From contig JAAXIF010000101.1 in the NCBI GenBank assembly GCA_012270485.1, positions 1-64,000 on the forward strand: a stretch of DNA of 64,000 bases, given 5' to 3'. Positions 18,246 through 26,485 of the stretch are shown here, piece by piece. The notes beneath the pieces were generated by a model. It made no database searches, was not told the origin of the DNA, and was given only the letters and a program-made list of their open reading frames with translations. The position numbers and the translations under genes are program-made. The DNA is from Sphingobacteriales bacterium. Its GTDB lineage: Bacteria > Bacteroidota > Bacteroidia > Chitinophagales > Chitinophagaceae. The first letter of the stretch is position 1. Each line of letters starts with the position of its first letter.

Positions 18246-18279
18246 ACTGTGGCTCTCTTTGGGGAGCCACAGTTTTTTT
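18246..18279 (+). terminator. Intrinsic terminator of the S9 peptidase gene
   Basis: A perfect 10-bp stem (ACTGTGGCTC with GAGCCACAGT, 8-base loop) is followed by seven T. It lies 43 bases after the stop codon. Confidence 0.85.
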
Positions 18280-18412
18280 GCGTAACCCCGATCCGCCGGG
18301 GTGGAGAGGGGTCTCCCACCGCTAGCGAGTGCGCTAATCGTTTTGCTTTTTCATACCTGTTGAAGGTGTGAGACCTCTCCTTCGTCGAGGTTACTGCGCG
18401 TCATAACCTAGG
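18279..18412. repeat. Structured repeat with GTAACCCCG/CGAGGTTAC ends
   Basis: The ends GCGTAACCCCGATC and CGTCGAGGTTACTGCGC are imperfectly complementary. Inner segments GAGAGGGGTCTC and GAGACCTCTC also pair. It belongs to a 969-base stretch (18204-19172) without a recognisable gene that is packed with repeats. Confidence 0.6.
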
Positions 18413-18521
18413 GGGTAGGAAAAAGTATGATGACCAATAAGACAGTTGACTGACAAGGTACTAACAGCTACCTTACAATGCTACTAAAAACCTAAGGCAG
18501 AGATACGAGGGGGTTACGAGC

Positions 18522-18672
18522 GTCATAAGAGAGTCATAAGAGAACCATAAAAGAATGATAGTGATTTCATAGGGAAACCATAGTAAAGAATAGGAAACAA
18601 GAAATAAGGAACAGGAGACAAGGAAGGGACAAGGATCAAGAACAAAGGAAAGAAAACAAGGATGCTCACATT
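18522..18672. repeat. 11-bp-period array joined to a CAAG heptad array
   Basis: From 18522 to about 18587 the word GTCATAAGAGA repeats with an 11-base period (two perfect copies, then ACCATAAAAGA and four weaker ones). From about 18593 a 7-base-period CAAG-type array (GAAACAA, GAAATAA, GGAACAG) continues to 18672. No complementary arm is obvious nearby. Confidence 0.65.
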
Positions 18673-18783
18673 GCAAAACCTACCCCGGAGGGGTTGTACA
18701 TAGCGAATAGGTTGCTATATAAAAAACGTAGCTCTTTGTTACAAAAGATATTTTTTGTTGCCTAGGAATAAAGAAGGAGGGCA

Positions 18784-18855
18784 CGCAGATTTTTATGATG
18801 AGTGATGATATATGTATTCTATCAGCATCAATCATAATCATCATAAAAATCTGCG
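18784..18855. repeat. CGCAGATTTTTATGAT hairpin, copy 1
   Basis: An 18-bp arm at 18784-18801 is perfectly complementary to 18838-18855. It is the first of several copies of this family in the window (21306, 22478, 33401, and variants at 23055 and 48611). Confidence 0.8.
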
Positions 18856-18906
18856 GTCCATAATACAATACAAAACAATAAGGTTTTCGCCGTACCAAAC
18901 AGGGAG

Positions 18907-19006
18907 ATCCTTCGTTGTTTCTTCGAGATTTCTCGAAGCCGCTTCGGGAATCCTTCGAGAGCTCTCGAAGAACTCTCGAAGAAACCTCGAAGAAATACCG
19001 AAGGAT
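18907..19006. repeat. TTCGAGA-rich hairpin cluster with 11-bp units
   Basis: GATCCTTCG near 18907 pairs with CGAAGGAT near 18999-19006. Inside, CTTCGAGA and TCTCGAAG alternate. CTCTCGAAGAA repeats with an 11-base period at about 18963-18996. Several alternative hairpins are possible. Confidence 0.65.
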
Positions 19007-19172
19007 GTATTGAGATGCTACGGCTAAGATCTAAAGCTTGTTCAAGAATTTTTTGAAGAAAACAGTACAGGTATATAGGAAAAGAACTATATTAGTATTC
19101 CCCACTTTTAATAACTCCCCTCACATAGAGAAAATTATATCGTTCACAAAAACGGTAAACCAAAACTTGTAT

Positions 19173-19385
19173 ATGAAACTATTCAAACAACAGGAAGCGC
19201 AGACAATTGTAGCGCATGGTAAAGCCCTTACTTGTGCTCATTGCGGACATGACCGTTTTTGGACCAAAAAAGTATTGCTCAACAGCTCCATCAGCGCCTT
19301 CTTTGGTTTTGATTGGGCAGACCGCTCTGCCAATTGCTACGCTTGTGAACAGTGTGGGAGGTTGGAGTGGTTTGTGAGGAGGTGA
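19173..19385 (+). CDS. Small zinc-ribbon protein
   Basis: The product has 70 residues from ATG 19173 (MKLFKQQEAQTIVAHGKALT). Two Cys-x-x-Cys pairs, CAHCGHDRFW near 21 and CYACEQCGRLEWF near 55, form a zinc ribbon. The segment between is hydrophobic (LLNSSISAFFGFDW). The open frame extends 45 codons upstream, but those codons overlap AT-rich sequence and lack coding character. The role is unknown. Confidence 0.7.
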   Translation: MKLFKQQEAQTIVAHGKALTCAHCGHDRFWTKKVLLNSSISAFFGFDWADRSANCYACEQCGRLEWFVRR

Positions 19386-19455
19386 GGGAGTGGTCGAACG
19401 GCAGTGATCGGCAAAGACTTCTTCAGTTTTTTTACTCATAATAAAGAATTAGGTT

Positions 19456-19725
19456 ATGAATATCAATTTTACAAATTTCAAGAATTGGATTTTAGCAAGT
19501 TTTCAATTTTTAACTGTTGGGTTATTAGTTTTTTTAATATTTCTTATAATAAAACAACAAAATGATATAAGAGTGCTTAAATCTCAATTAAGTAACGTTG
19601 AAAATAATACTGATAATTTAAGTAGTGAAATTGATGATATTAAAAGTAAACTTGATGACGTTGAAAGTAATTTGAGTAGCGAAATAGATGATGTTAAAAG
19701 GACTGTACGAATTTGGAGTAATTGA
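19456..19725 (+). CDS. Small membrane-anchored coiled-coil protein
   Basis: The product has 89 residues. One transmembrane helix (ILASFQFLTVGLLVFLIFLII, about 12-32) is followed by a coiled coil with internally repeated SSEIDDIKSKLDDVESNL and SSEIDDVK. No enzyme motif is visible. Base composition is more AT-rich than the flanking metabolic genes. I do not recognise the family. A terminator follows at 19746. Confidence 0.6.
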   Translation: MNINFTNFKNWILASFQFLTVGLLVFLIFLIIKQQNDIRVLKSQLSNVENNTDNLSSEIDDIKSKLDDVESNLSSEIDDVKRTVRIWSN

Positions 19726-19745
19726 AAATATAGTTAATGCGAATC

Positions 19746-19783
19746 AACTTTTGGAAAGTTCCGAAACTTTCCAAAAGTTTTTG
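19746..19783 (+). terminator. Intrinsic terminator
   Basis: A perfect 15-bp stem (AACTTTTGGAAAGTT at 19746-19760 with 19765-19779) has a 4-base loop and ends in TTTTTG. It lies 21 bases after the coiled-coil gene. Confidence 0.85.
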
Positions 19784-19850
19784 CAATAGCGAGAGAATAT
19801 TTTCTCAAACTCTACAGCATTCTTATTAAAAAAATAAAGAACAAAATACG

Positions 19851-20252
19851 ATGGATACAATTAACGAAAATCCAAATGTTGCTAAACAAAGACACGGCTG
19901 TGTAACAGCCTGGTTAGTACTAATGATTATTGCCAATTCACTGACGGCAATGACTTATTTTTTTTCCAGTGAAATGATTACAAAAAATTTGTCAATGGAT
20001 GTTTCAAATTCAATGATCATATTATTGGGGATCATTTGTATAGCTAATGTTATTTTTTCTGTTATGCTTTTTCAGTGGAAGAAATTAGGATTTTGGGGTT
20101 TTATCATAACAAGTATTGGCGCATTTATTATTAATTTAAGTATCGGATTAGGTATTGTCCAATCCTTATTTGGGTTGGTCGGTATCGCAATTTTATATGG
20201 AGTATTACAAATCAAAAAGGATAATATTCCTGCCTGGGACAATTTAGAATAA
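19851..20252 (+). CDS. Four-helix membrane protein of unknown function
   Basis: The product has 133 residues with hydrophobic segments at about 18-38, 55-75, 80-100 and 102-122. The C-terminus QIKKDNIPAWDNLE is typical of small Bacteroidota membrane proteins of unknown role. It is the gene just before the hydrolase at 20283 (30-base gap), possibly co-transcribed. Composition is AT-rich. Confidence 0.7.
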   Translation: MDTINENPNVAKQRHGCVTAWLVLMIIANSLTAMTYFFSSEMITKNLSMDVSNSMIILLGIICIANVIFSVMLFQWKKLGFWGFIITSIGAFIINLSIGLGIVQSLFGLVGIAILYGVLQIKKDNIPAWDNLE

Positions 20253-20282
20253 AACATATTTGTATCACACCAAATGAATGCC

Positions 20283-21233
20283 ATGAAAAAAGTATACTTG
20301 TTTTTGTTGTTGTTGGCAGGTTTGTTATCTGCGCAAGCCCATCCTTATGCCGATACCGCAACAGAATCACCATATAACCTTGTAACATCCAATGGTACTA
20401 TCATGGGTTCTCTCTTATTGCCATCAGGCGCTGCAAAAATGCCGGTAGTCCTCATCATAGCAGGTTCCGGTCCAACAGACCGTAACGGAAATAACCCGAT
20501 GATGAAAAATGAAAGTCTGCGTATGCTGGCGCAAGGACTTGCTGTTAAAGGCATTGCTTCTGTTCGGTTTGATAAAAGAGGTATTGCTGCCAGTGTTTCC
20601 GCAGGCAAATCAGAAGCCGATTTGCGTTTTGATGATTATATACAAGATGCCAAAGCATGGATTGAACAGCTTAAAAAAGATGCACGCTTTTCCAAAGTAA
20701 TAGTTGTTGGACATAGCGAAGGGTCACTCATTGGTATGATTGCCGCATCAGGAAAAGCTGATGGTTTTGTATCCATTGCCGGAGCTGGTAAATCTGCTGA
20801 CCGTATTCTGAAAGAGCAGTTGGTTACTCAACCTTCTGTGATCAAAGATGCTTCTTATCGTATCATTGATAGTTTGGCGGAAGGTAAAACAGTGAAAGAG
20901 GTACATCCGATGTTGTTTTCTTTGTTTCGTCCCAGCGTACAACCATATATGATATCCTGGTTTCAACCCAATCCTGTTGCAGCAATCGCTAAGCTCAGCA
21001 TCCCTGTATTGATAGTACAAGGTACATATGATTCACAGATTACGGTTGCAGATGCGCAAGCTTTGGCTGCTGCACAACCTGCAGCCAAATTGGTTGTAAT
21101 TCAAAAAATGAACCATGTATTAAAAATCATTGGTGACGGACAGGCCGCAAATGCAGCATCATATAATAATCCATCCTTGCCGGTGAGTGAAGAATTGTTA
21201 TCTGCCGTGGCAGATTTTGTATTGGGGAAATAG
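20283..21233 (+). CDS. Secreted alpha/beta hydrolase
   Basis: The product has 316 residues from ATG 20283 with a signal peptide (MKKVYLFLLLLAGLLSAQA). The oxyanion region is IAGSGPTDRNGN near 62, the nucleophile Ser is in VVGHSEGSLIG near 145, the acid is in QGTYDSQIT near 245 and His in MNHVLK near 279. The pattern is that of the serine aminopeptidase-like / acyl-hydrolase group, with unknown substrate. Confidence 0.88.
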   Translation: MKKVYLFLLLLAGLLSAQAHPYADTATESPYNLVTSNGTIMGSLLLPSGAAKMPVVLIIAGSGPTDRNGNNPMMKNESLRMLAQGLAVKGIASVRFDKRGIAASVSAGKSEADLRFDDYIQDAKAWIEQLKKDARFSKVIVVGHSEGSLIGMIAASGKADGFVSIAGAGKSADRILKEQLVTQPSVIKDASYRIIDSLAEGKTVKEVHPMLFSLFRPSVQPYMISWFQPNPVAAIAKLSIPVLIVQGTYDSQITVADAQALAAAQPAAKLVVIQKMNHVLKIIGDGQAANAASYNNPSLPVSEELLSAVADFVLGK

Positions 21234-21305
21234 TCCTTCGCTGCGCTCAGGATGACTCGTTTTAATTTGTCATAGAATATGCAGGGAACTGAATAGTAGG
21301 ATAGG

Positions 21306-21370
21306 ACGCAGATTTTTATGATTGAATATGATTTTAATGATCAATCATATTCAATCATAAAAATCTGCGT
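21306..21370. repeat. CGCAGATTTTTATGAT hairpin, copy 2 (28-bp perfect stem)
   Basis: Arms 21306-21333 and 21343-21370 are perfectly complementary with a 9-base loop. It lies between convergent genes and is flanked by two CCTTCGCTnCGCTCAGGATGAC-like words at about 21235 and 21374. Confidence 0.85.
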
Positions 21371-21431
21371 ACAATCCTTCGCTACGCTCAGGATGACGGG
21401 ATTAGTCCAATCCGACATCAGACATCCGAAA

Positions 21432-22424
21432 TCAATCCATCCTCCTTCTCACTCCCTCAAACGTCATCTTTACAGGTCGAATGCTTCCATCTTCATTGAA
21501 GTATAATCGATCAATACAAGTTACCCGATGATCTCTATCCAAATTGGGAATGGGTCTACGATGATACACGATGTACCATTCATCGGTGCCGGGAATATTG
21601 AGTACGGAATGATGTCCGGCGCCAGTGGCAATGCTACTGTCGGCTTCGAGTATGGTTGTTTCTCTTTCAAACGGACCAAAGATGGAATTCGCTCTGGCAT
21701 ACGCAACTTTGTATGTGCCATTTGTCCATCCACCTTCTGACCACATGAGGTAATAAATGCCTTTACGAATAAAGGCTGTTGGACCCTCCACATATCCTTT
21801 AGGTGTGATTTCACGCACCAATGCTCCATCCGCGAATTGAACAAGAGCGGTAAAGTCTGCATTCAGTTTGCCGATATTACAACGTCCCCAACCGCCGTAG
21901 AGGATATAGTATTGTCCGTCTGAGTCTTTGAACACATATTGATCAATAGGTTGTGCATCATTATAAAATTGGTTGATCAATGGTTTGCCCAAATGATCTT
22001 TGTACGGACCTTCAGGTTTGTCGGCAACAGCAATACCAATACCACCATTATGGTCATCTTTTTCACCGTTTCTTTTTTTGCTTTGGATATCATTGGCAGA
22101 GAAGAATAAATAATAACGATTGTCTTTTTCCACGATCGATGGTGCCCACATCGCCATGTAGGCCCATTTGATGATAGATGTGTCGATGACACGAGGATGT
22201 TTTGTCCAGTTCACAAGGTCTTTAGAAGAGAATGCATCAAGAAAAACCTGGTCTTTGTACTTGGCAGAGAAAGTAGGGAAGATCCAATATTGTTTATTAA
22301 GAATCACTCCTTCGGGATCTGCATACCAGCCTTCAATGACAGGGTTGCCGGTTGGTTTCTTTTGTGCAGTAACAATGGTTTGTAAGAATAAAAAGAGTAC
22401 GGAGTAGCAGATGATTTTTTTCAT
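21432..22424 (-). CDS. Secreted glycoside hydrolase family 43 protein
   Basis: The product has 330 residues from ATG 22424 with a signal peptide (MKKIICYSVLFLFLQTIVTAQ). The five-bladed propeller signature is visible: catalytic base Asp in EGWYADPEGV near 30, pKa-modulating Asp in WAPSI...YYLFFSAND, and the acid Glu in YVEGPTAFIRKG near 205. A calcium-propeller His is in TGAGHHSVLN. GH43 enzymes release arabinose, xylose or galactose from plant or algal polysaccharides. The exact specificity cannot be read here. Confidence 0.9.
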   Translation of the reverse strand: MKKIICYSVLFLFLQTIVTAQKKPTGNPVIEGWYADPEGVILNKQYWIFPTFSAKYKDQVFLDAFSSKDLVNWTKHPRVIDTSIIKWAYMAMWAPSIVEKDNRYYLFFSANDIQSKKRNGEKDDHNGGIGIAVADKPEGPYKDHLGKPLINQFYNDAQPIDQYVFKDSDGQYYILYGGWGRCNIGKLNADFTALVQFADGALVREITPKGYVEGPTAFIRKGIYYLMWSEGGWTNGTYKVAYARANSIFGPFERETTILEADSSIATGAGHHSVLNIPGTDEWYIVYHRRPIPNLDRDHRVTCIDRLYFNEDGSIRPVKMTFEGVRRRMD

Positions 22425-22477
22425 GGCGGTATTGCTAGGAATCAAATATAGCCATACAGTGATAAGCGAGTAGGATA

Positions 22478-22547
22478 GGACGCAGATTTTTATGATGGGT
22501 TATGATAGTGCATATAAAATCATAACAAATCATAAAAATCTGCGTCC
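22478..22547. repeat. CGCAGATTTTTATGAT hairpin, copy 3
   Basis: Arms 22478-22496 and 22529-22547 are complementary (19 bp). It lies between the GH43 start and the DUF1801 start, in a divergent promoter region. Confidence 0.8.
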
Positions 22548-22606
22548 CATAATAACAACATCCCACAAAAGATATTTTAGTATCTTAAATTTTAAAAAAT
22601 CAATAT

Positions 22607-22996
22607 ATGCATCCCGATATACTTTCTTACAACCAACAACAGTCACCTATAGAACAATCTATTTGTGATTTGTTAGCTAAAGAAATTGATGGGGTGTTGA
22701 AAAAAGCAGAGAGTAAAATCTGGCACGCACATCCTGTTTGGTTCTTAGATGGAAATCCTATTGTGGGATATAGTAAGTTGAAAGGAGGTATTCGATTGTT
22801 ATTCTGGAGTGGACAATCATTCGAAGAAGAAGGCTTACAAAAAGAAGGCAAATTCAAAGCCGCTGAAAAAAGATACAGCACTCTTGAAGAAGTAAGCACC
22901 AAAGATCTAAAACGCTGGCTAAAGAAATCGATCGATATTCAATGGGATTATAAAAATATTGTCAAAAGAAAAGGGGTCTTAGAAAGACTATACTAA
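22607..22996 (+). CDS. DUF1801 domain protein
   Basis: The product has 129 residues. The pattern ICDLLAKEIDGVLKKAESKIWHAHPVWFLDGNPIVGY, read in pieces, followed by LLFWSGQSF and a C-terminal LKRWLKKS helix, fits the DUF1801/YdhG-like fold. Its function is unknown. It is a single gene with a hairpin element on each side. Confidence 0.75.
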   Translation: MHPDILSYNQQQSPIEQSICDLLAKEIDGVLKKAESKIWHAHPVWFLDGNPIVGYSKLKGGIRLLFWSGQSFEEEGLQKEGKFKAAEKRYSTLEEVSTKDLKRWLKKSIDIQWDYKNIVKRKGVLERLY

Positions 22997-23054
22997 CCCA
23001 TCGTTGCAGCCTGTTATAATGGAACACGGATTTTCTCCGCCGGAGTCCTGAGGA

Positions 23055-23106
23055 CATGATTCTCATGATTTATCATGATAGATCATGAGAATCATGAAAA
23101 TCTGCG
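23055..23106. repeat. CATGATTCTCATGAT hairpin with a CTGCG end
   Basis: Arms 23055-23069 and 23082-23096 are perfectly complementary. The right side continues as AAAATCTGCG, the signature of the CGCAGATTTTTATGAT family. This is a variant copy with a different inner word. Confidence 0.7.
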
Positions 23107-23176
23107 TTCCATACTTCGCTTTGATCAAAAGAGTATTAGGTTATTATAACGAATCATTGCAGGCTAGTGGTGCATC

Positions 23177-23344
23177 CCCTTCGTCGCTATTTCTGATCTG
23201 CGATCAGAAAGCTCCTCAGGGTGACAGTTGGAGGCGGTTAACCGCGTTGGCGCTTGGCTTAGCCAAGCGCCAACGCATTTTAGTCACATACATATTGTCA
23301 CCCTGAGGAGCATTCCGACGCAAGTCGGAAACTGCGACGAAGGG
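23177..23344. repeat. 168-bp branched multi-stem element
   Basis: The outer stem CCCTTCGTCGC (23177-23187) pairs with 23334-23344. Stem 2 is TTTCTGATC/GATCAGAAA (23190-23210). A 16-bp stem starting GCTCCTCAGGGTGACA (23211-23226) pairs with 23296-23311. Inside it is a 16-bp hairpin at 23244-23276. A last hairpin TTCCGAC/GTCGGAA is at 23313-23330. All stems are perfect, giving a cloverleaf-like fold. Confidence 0.8.
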
Positions 23345-23435
23345 AATCTGCGTTCCATTCGTCGCTCCACTCAGAATGACAAGTGTAGTCAATTCAAATA
23401 TCCGACATCAGACATCCTACATCTACGATCTACCA

Positions 23436-24656
23436 TCACACATCTGCTTCCACATATTCCTTCTCACTCTTCGCGATCACCAATGTCGCGACCCCATTGC
23501 CAATGATATTGGTGATGGCCCTGGCTTCACTCATGAATTTATCTACACCGAGTAAGAATGCAAGTCCCTCCAATGGGATGGTTTTAATGGCTGCAAGGGT
23601 AGAAGCCAGTACAATAAACCCACTACCGGTAACACCTGCTGCTCCTTTGGAGGTGAGCATGAGTACCAGTAAGATGGTTAACAGTTCACCCGGACTCAAA
23701 TGAATATTGTACAACTGCGCAAGAAAGATGGCAGCCATGGATAAGTAGATCGATGTGCCATCCAGATTAAATGAATAACCCGTTGGAATCACCAATCCAA
23801 CCACCGATTTACTGCATCCCATTTTCTCTAGCTTTCGCATGATAGAAGGGAGTGCTGCTTCAGAAGAGGAAGTACCCAATACGATCAATAATTCTTCTTT
23901 GATGGATTTTAAAAATGAACCAATCCTGAATCCATAATATCGCATGATGCTACCTAAAACAAAAAAGATGAACACAAACATGGTGAGGTATACACATGCC
24001 ATCAATTTCCCCAAAGGCACCAGAGTTTGTAATCCAAACTTTCCAACCGTAAATGCCATGCCGCCAAAAGCACCCAGTGGTGCTAAGTACATTACATACT
24101 TCAATGCTAGGAATACATAATGTGCTATTCGTCCTAGCCAATGAATAACTTTTAGTCGATGTTTTGAGTAATTGAGAATGATCCCAATCACAATAGCTAT
24201 CGCCAACACCTGTAAAGTGAGATTCGATTTAAAAAATGCAGACCAGCTAAAACTGTTTCCTGCTTGATTGGTATACTTACTGGCATCTTGTAATTGTAAT
24301 CCGGTTCTATCGATATTCCCCGGTTGTACAATCAATGCCACTACAATGCCGATGCCTAAAGCCAGTGTGGTCACAATTTCAAAATAGATCAGTGATTTGA
24401 TGCCAATGCGACCTACTTTCTTCAGGTTACCAATACTACTAATGCCCAACACAATGGTTAAAAAAATAATTGGCGCAATAAAGAGTTTGATGATGTCAAC
24501 AAAAGTCTTTCCAATCCATTCGGTTTTGATGGCGGTAGTAGGGAAATAATGTCCAAGTAGTACTCCTGCAATGATGGCAATGAGTACATAAAAAGTAAGA
24601 TTGGTGAATAGAATGTATGGCCAGCTTTTTTTGCTACTTGTTGATTGCTCGTTCAA
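23436..24656 (-). CDS. Dicarboxylate/amino acid:cation symporter (DAACS family)
   Basis: The product has about 406 residues from a TTG at 24656; a longer form begins at a TTG at 24722. Eight or more membrane segments are present. The re-entrant serine motif is LGTSSSEAALPS near 265, and substrate/sodium motifs are VVGLVIPTGYSFNLDGTSIY near 295 and LTSKGAAGVTGSGFIVLA near 345. GltP/DctA relatives import glutamate, aspartate or C4-dicarboxylates with protons or sodium. There is no ATG in the N-terminal part, and the first codons of the long form lie inside a 7-bp repeat array. Confidence 0.9.
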   Translation of the reverse strand: MNEQSTSSKKSWPYILFTNLTFYVLIAIIAGVLLGHYFPTTAIKTEWIGKTFVDIIKLFIAPIIFLTIVLGISSIGNLKKVGRIGIKSLIYFEIVTTLALGIGIVVALIVQPGNIDRTGLQLQDASKYTNQAGNSFSWSAFFKSNLTLQVLAIAIVIGIILNYSKHRLKVIHWLGRIAHYVFLALKYVMYLAPLGAFGGMAFTVGKFGLQTLVPLGKLMACVYLTMFVFIFFVLGSIMRYYGFRIGSFLKSIKEELLIVLGTSSSEAALPSIMRKLEKMGCSKSVVGLVIPTGYSFNLDGTSIYLSMAAIFLAQLYNIHLSPGELLTILLVLMLTSKGAAGVTGSGFIVLASTLAAIKTIPLEGLAFLLGVDKFMSEARAITNIIGNGVATLVIAKSEKEYVEADV

Positions 24657-24694
24657 TGTGATTGCATTAATGGTCGTGAAGGTAAGGAAAGATG

Positions 24695-24823
24695 GGGTGC
24701 GAGTAGTAGGTGCTGGGTGCAAGGTACTAGGTGCTAGGTGTTAGGTAATTGGTGTTAGATTCTACTAATAAGTACGTAACATTTCGAGTCTACTTGTACC
24801 TAGTACCATCACCTAACTAAGCC
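24695..24823. repeat. GGTGCTA heptad hairpin at the 5' end of the symporter gene
   Basis: Nine consecutive 7-base units run from 24695 to 24757 (GGTGCTG, GGTGCAA, GGTACTA and so on). The complementary words TACCTAGTACC and CACCTAA follow at about 24795-24815. The array includes the first codons of the longest symporter reading frame. Confidence 0.8.
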
Positions 24824-25218
24824 TTCGGTTTTCCCGGCACAAAACTACCCGTAGGTGCCGTATACCAAGGCCTGATATCAGCAATCAATCTACCAGCCGC
24901 AATCGCAGGGTCTGTTTTTAATAAAGCTTCTACCTCTTCTTTAGTAGCACAATCAAAAATGAAAATACCTTGCCAGTCTTTCCCATCTCCAAACGGACCA
25001 GCAACTTTTAATTTACCATCATAATACATCTTATCCATATTATCCAGATATCCTTTCTGGATCTTAGCAGCAGTAACTGAATCTTGATTCCTTACCGGAC
25101 CTTTCAGTAGCATTACAAACCAGTATTTTCTGATTTGTTCTTCTGGCTTGGGGTTGTTTTGGGCGGCAGCAATCGTGCCGGTGGCAGCGAATAGAATAAT
25201 TAAAAGGGCTCTTTTCAT
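24817..25218 (-). CDS. Secreted YciI-like protein
   Basis: The product has 133 residues from ATG 25218, with a signal peptide (MKRALLIILFAATGTIAAAQ). The YciI-like fold follows: YWFVMLLKGP, GYLDNMDKMYYDGKLKVAGPF with the typical His/Gly turn replaced, and IFDCATKEEVEALLKTDPA. YciI proteins are ferredoxin-like dimers of unclear role, and this one is exported. It ends inside the right arm of the GGTGCTA element. Confidence 0.82.
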   Translation of the reverse strand: MKRALLIILFAATGTIAAAQNNPKPEEQIRKYWFVMLLKGPVRNQDSVTAAKIQKGYLDNMDKMYYDGKLKVAGPFGDGKDWQGIFIFDCATKEEVEALLKTDPAIAAGRLIADIRPWYTAPTGSFVPGKPKA

Positions 25219-25268
25219 AAAACAGATTTTCATGCGAAAGATAAGAAATCTGTTTGGGAGATATTTTT

Positions 25269-25346
25269 GTGAATGGTGAATGGTGAATTGTCAATGGGAA
25301 TATTTTACTCCCACTGACAATTCACAATTCACCATTCACCATTCAC
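25269..25346. repeat. GTGAATG heptad hairpin, 23-bp perfect arms
   Basis: Arms 25269-25291 and 25324-25346 are perfectly complementary and consist of GTGAATG, GTGAATG, GTGAATT units. The loop carries a further GTCAATGGGA/TCCCACTGAC pairing. It lies between two minus-strand genes. Confidence 0.85.
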
Positions 25347-25351
25347 TGTAC

Positions 25352-26296
25352 TCACATCAACCTCACAGACCCAAAGTTGCTCTTGATATTGATATTCATT
25401 CCCGCGCCATTTCCAATTTTCCCAACATAATGTCTGTTAGGACGGAAGCTGACCCTTTGTCCGGGTGATGTCGGCTTTTCTTCTTCCAATACAATATCGC
25501 CTTTACCTGTAGCGGTAGCATTATTGGTGGCAATATCATAACTGATGCCATTGCCCTTTGGTAATAAGAGGTACAAACTGGTATGATTATTTTTTAACTC
25601 AATATTTTTGACATTACTATTAATGGCTAGATCAATACTGTTACAAAAGTTGATGGTGCCTTTCAAATCACCGGTGACTTCTTCAATATCAATACGGGTA
25701 TGACTGAAATTTACTTCTGTATTGCCCAGCTTGGCAATCTTGGCTTTGCCAAAATTTACTTTCAATGATTTGAGATTGGAAAGATGTCCGGCAGTGAGTG
25801 TACCATGACTGCTGGTGATATGGGCTTCACCGCTGTAATCGCCCAGTTCCATCGGACCAAAACTGTTGACAGCATTTAATTTGGCTTTGGCAGGAAGGTA
25901 TACAGTGTAATCGATATTCATTTTGCTACTTTGGTTACTGCTCCATCCTTTTTTCTCATCACCGATCTGGGTTCTAAAGCTGATTTCATCTGCTGTTTTT
26001 TCATCTTTTACTTGGATAGCATCCAATAAATTGTTGGCAAAATCCTCTTCCTGTGTGGAAACCACGATTTTGACATCTACTTTGATTTCATTTTTATCCC
26101 AGGTTTTGATCTCCATTTTCCCAAATTGATTTTTGAGGGAAAGGGTCTCATTATTTACGGGGTAGGATTTGCTATAGTCTTTTTGTTTGGTCACCGCCCA
26201 TTTGTAGTGATCCTGAGCTTGTGAATTATTGTGAATCAAGACTATGCAAATGAACGTACATAGTATAGTGCGTAATAAGATGATTGTTTGTTTCAT
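25352..26296 (-). CDS. Secreted DUF4097-like beta-solenoid protein
   Basis: The product has 314 residues with a signal peptide (ending NNSQAQ near 28). Short repeating beta-strand units (LSLKNQFGKMEIKTW, LNAVNSFGPMELGDY, LKVNFGKAKIAKL, IELKNNHTSLYLLL) suggest the DUF4097/putative adhesin fold often located near anti-sigma factors. It is a single gene here. The role is unknown, probably cell-envelope. Confidence 0.72.
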   Translation of the reverse strand: MKQTIILLRTILCTFICIVLIHNNSQAQDHYKWAVTKQKDYSKSYPVNNETLSLKNQFGKMEIKTWDKNEIKVDVKIVVSTQEEDFANNLLDAIQVKDEKTADEISFRTQIGDEKKGWSSNQSSKMNIDYTVYLPAKAKLNAVNSFGPMELGDYSGEAHITSSHGTLTAGHLSNLKSLKVNFGKAKIAKLGNTEVNFSHTRIDIEEVTGDLKGTINFCNSIDLAINSNVKNIELKNNHTSLYLLLPKGNGISYDIATNNATATGKGDIVLEEEKPTSPGQRVSFRPNRHYVGKIGNGAGMNINIKSNFGSVRLM

Positions 26297-26485
26297 ACTG
26301 CGGGTTGTTTTTCAGGAATAAGAGATGTTGAGTGTAAAAAGGTTGGAAAAAGGGGCTTAGATTGAATGTTAAAAACTTGAAAACAAATAAAAGTGCCACA
26401 AAACAAGGCTTACAAGGCACATCCATGTAAATTTGCCGCGTTAACAGGCGACCGACCTTAAGAACGAAATAAAACCTAACATCTC

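Noticed and set aside
19179..19439. Minus-strand 86-codon frame opposite the zinc-ribbon gene
   Set aside because: The plus-strand protein has two Cys-x-x-Cys pairs, a clear coding sign; the minus frame shows no motif.
24657..24722. Longer N-terminus for the symporter
   Set aside because: The first codons are a 7-bp repeat array and the family normally begins close to the first membrane helix; kept only as an alternative start.
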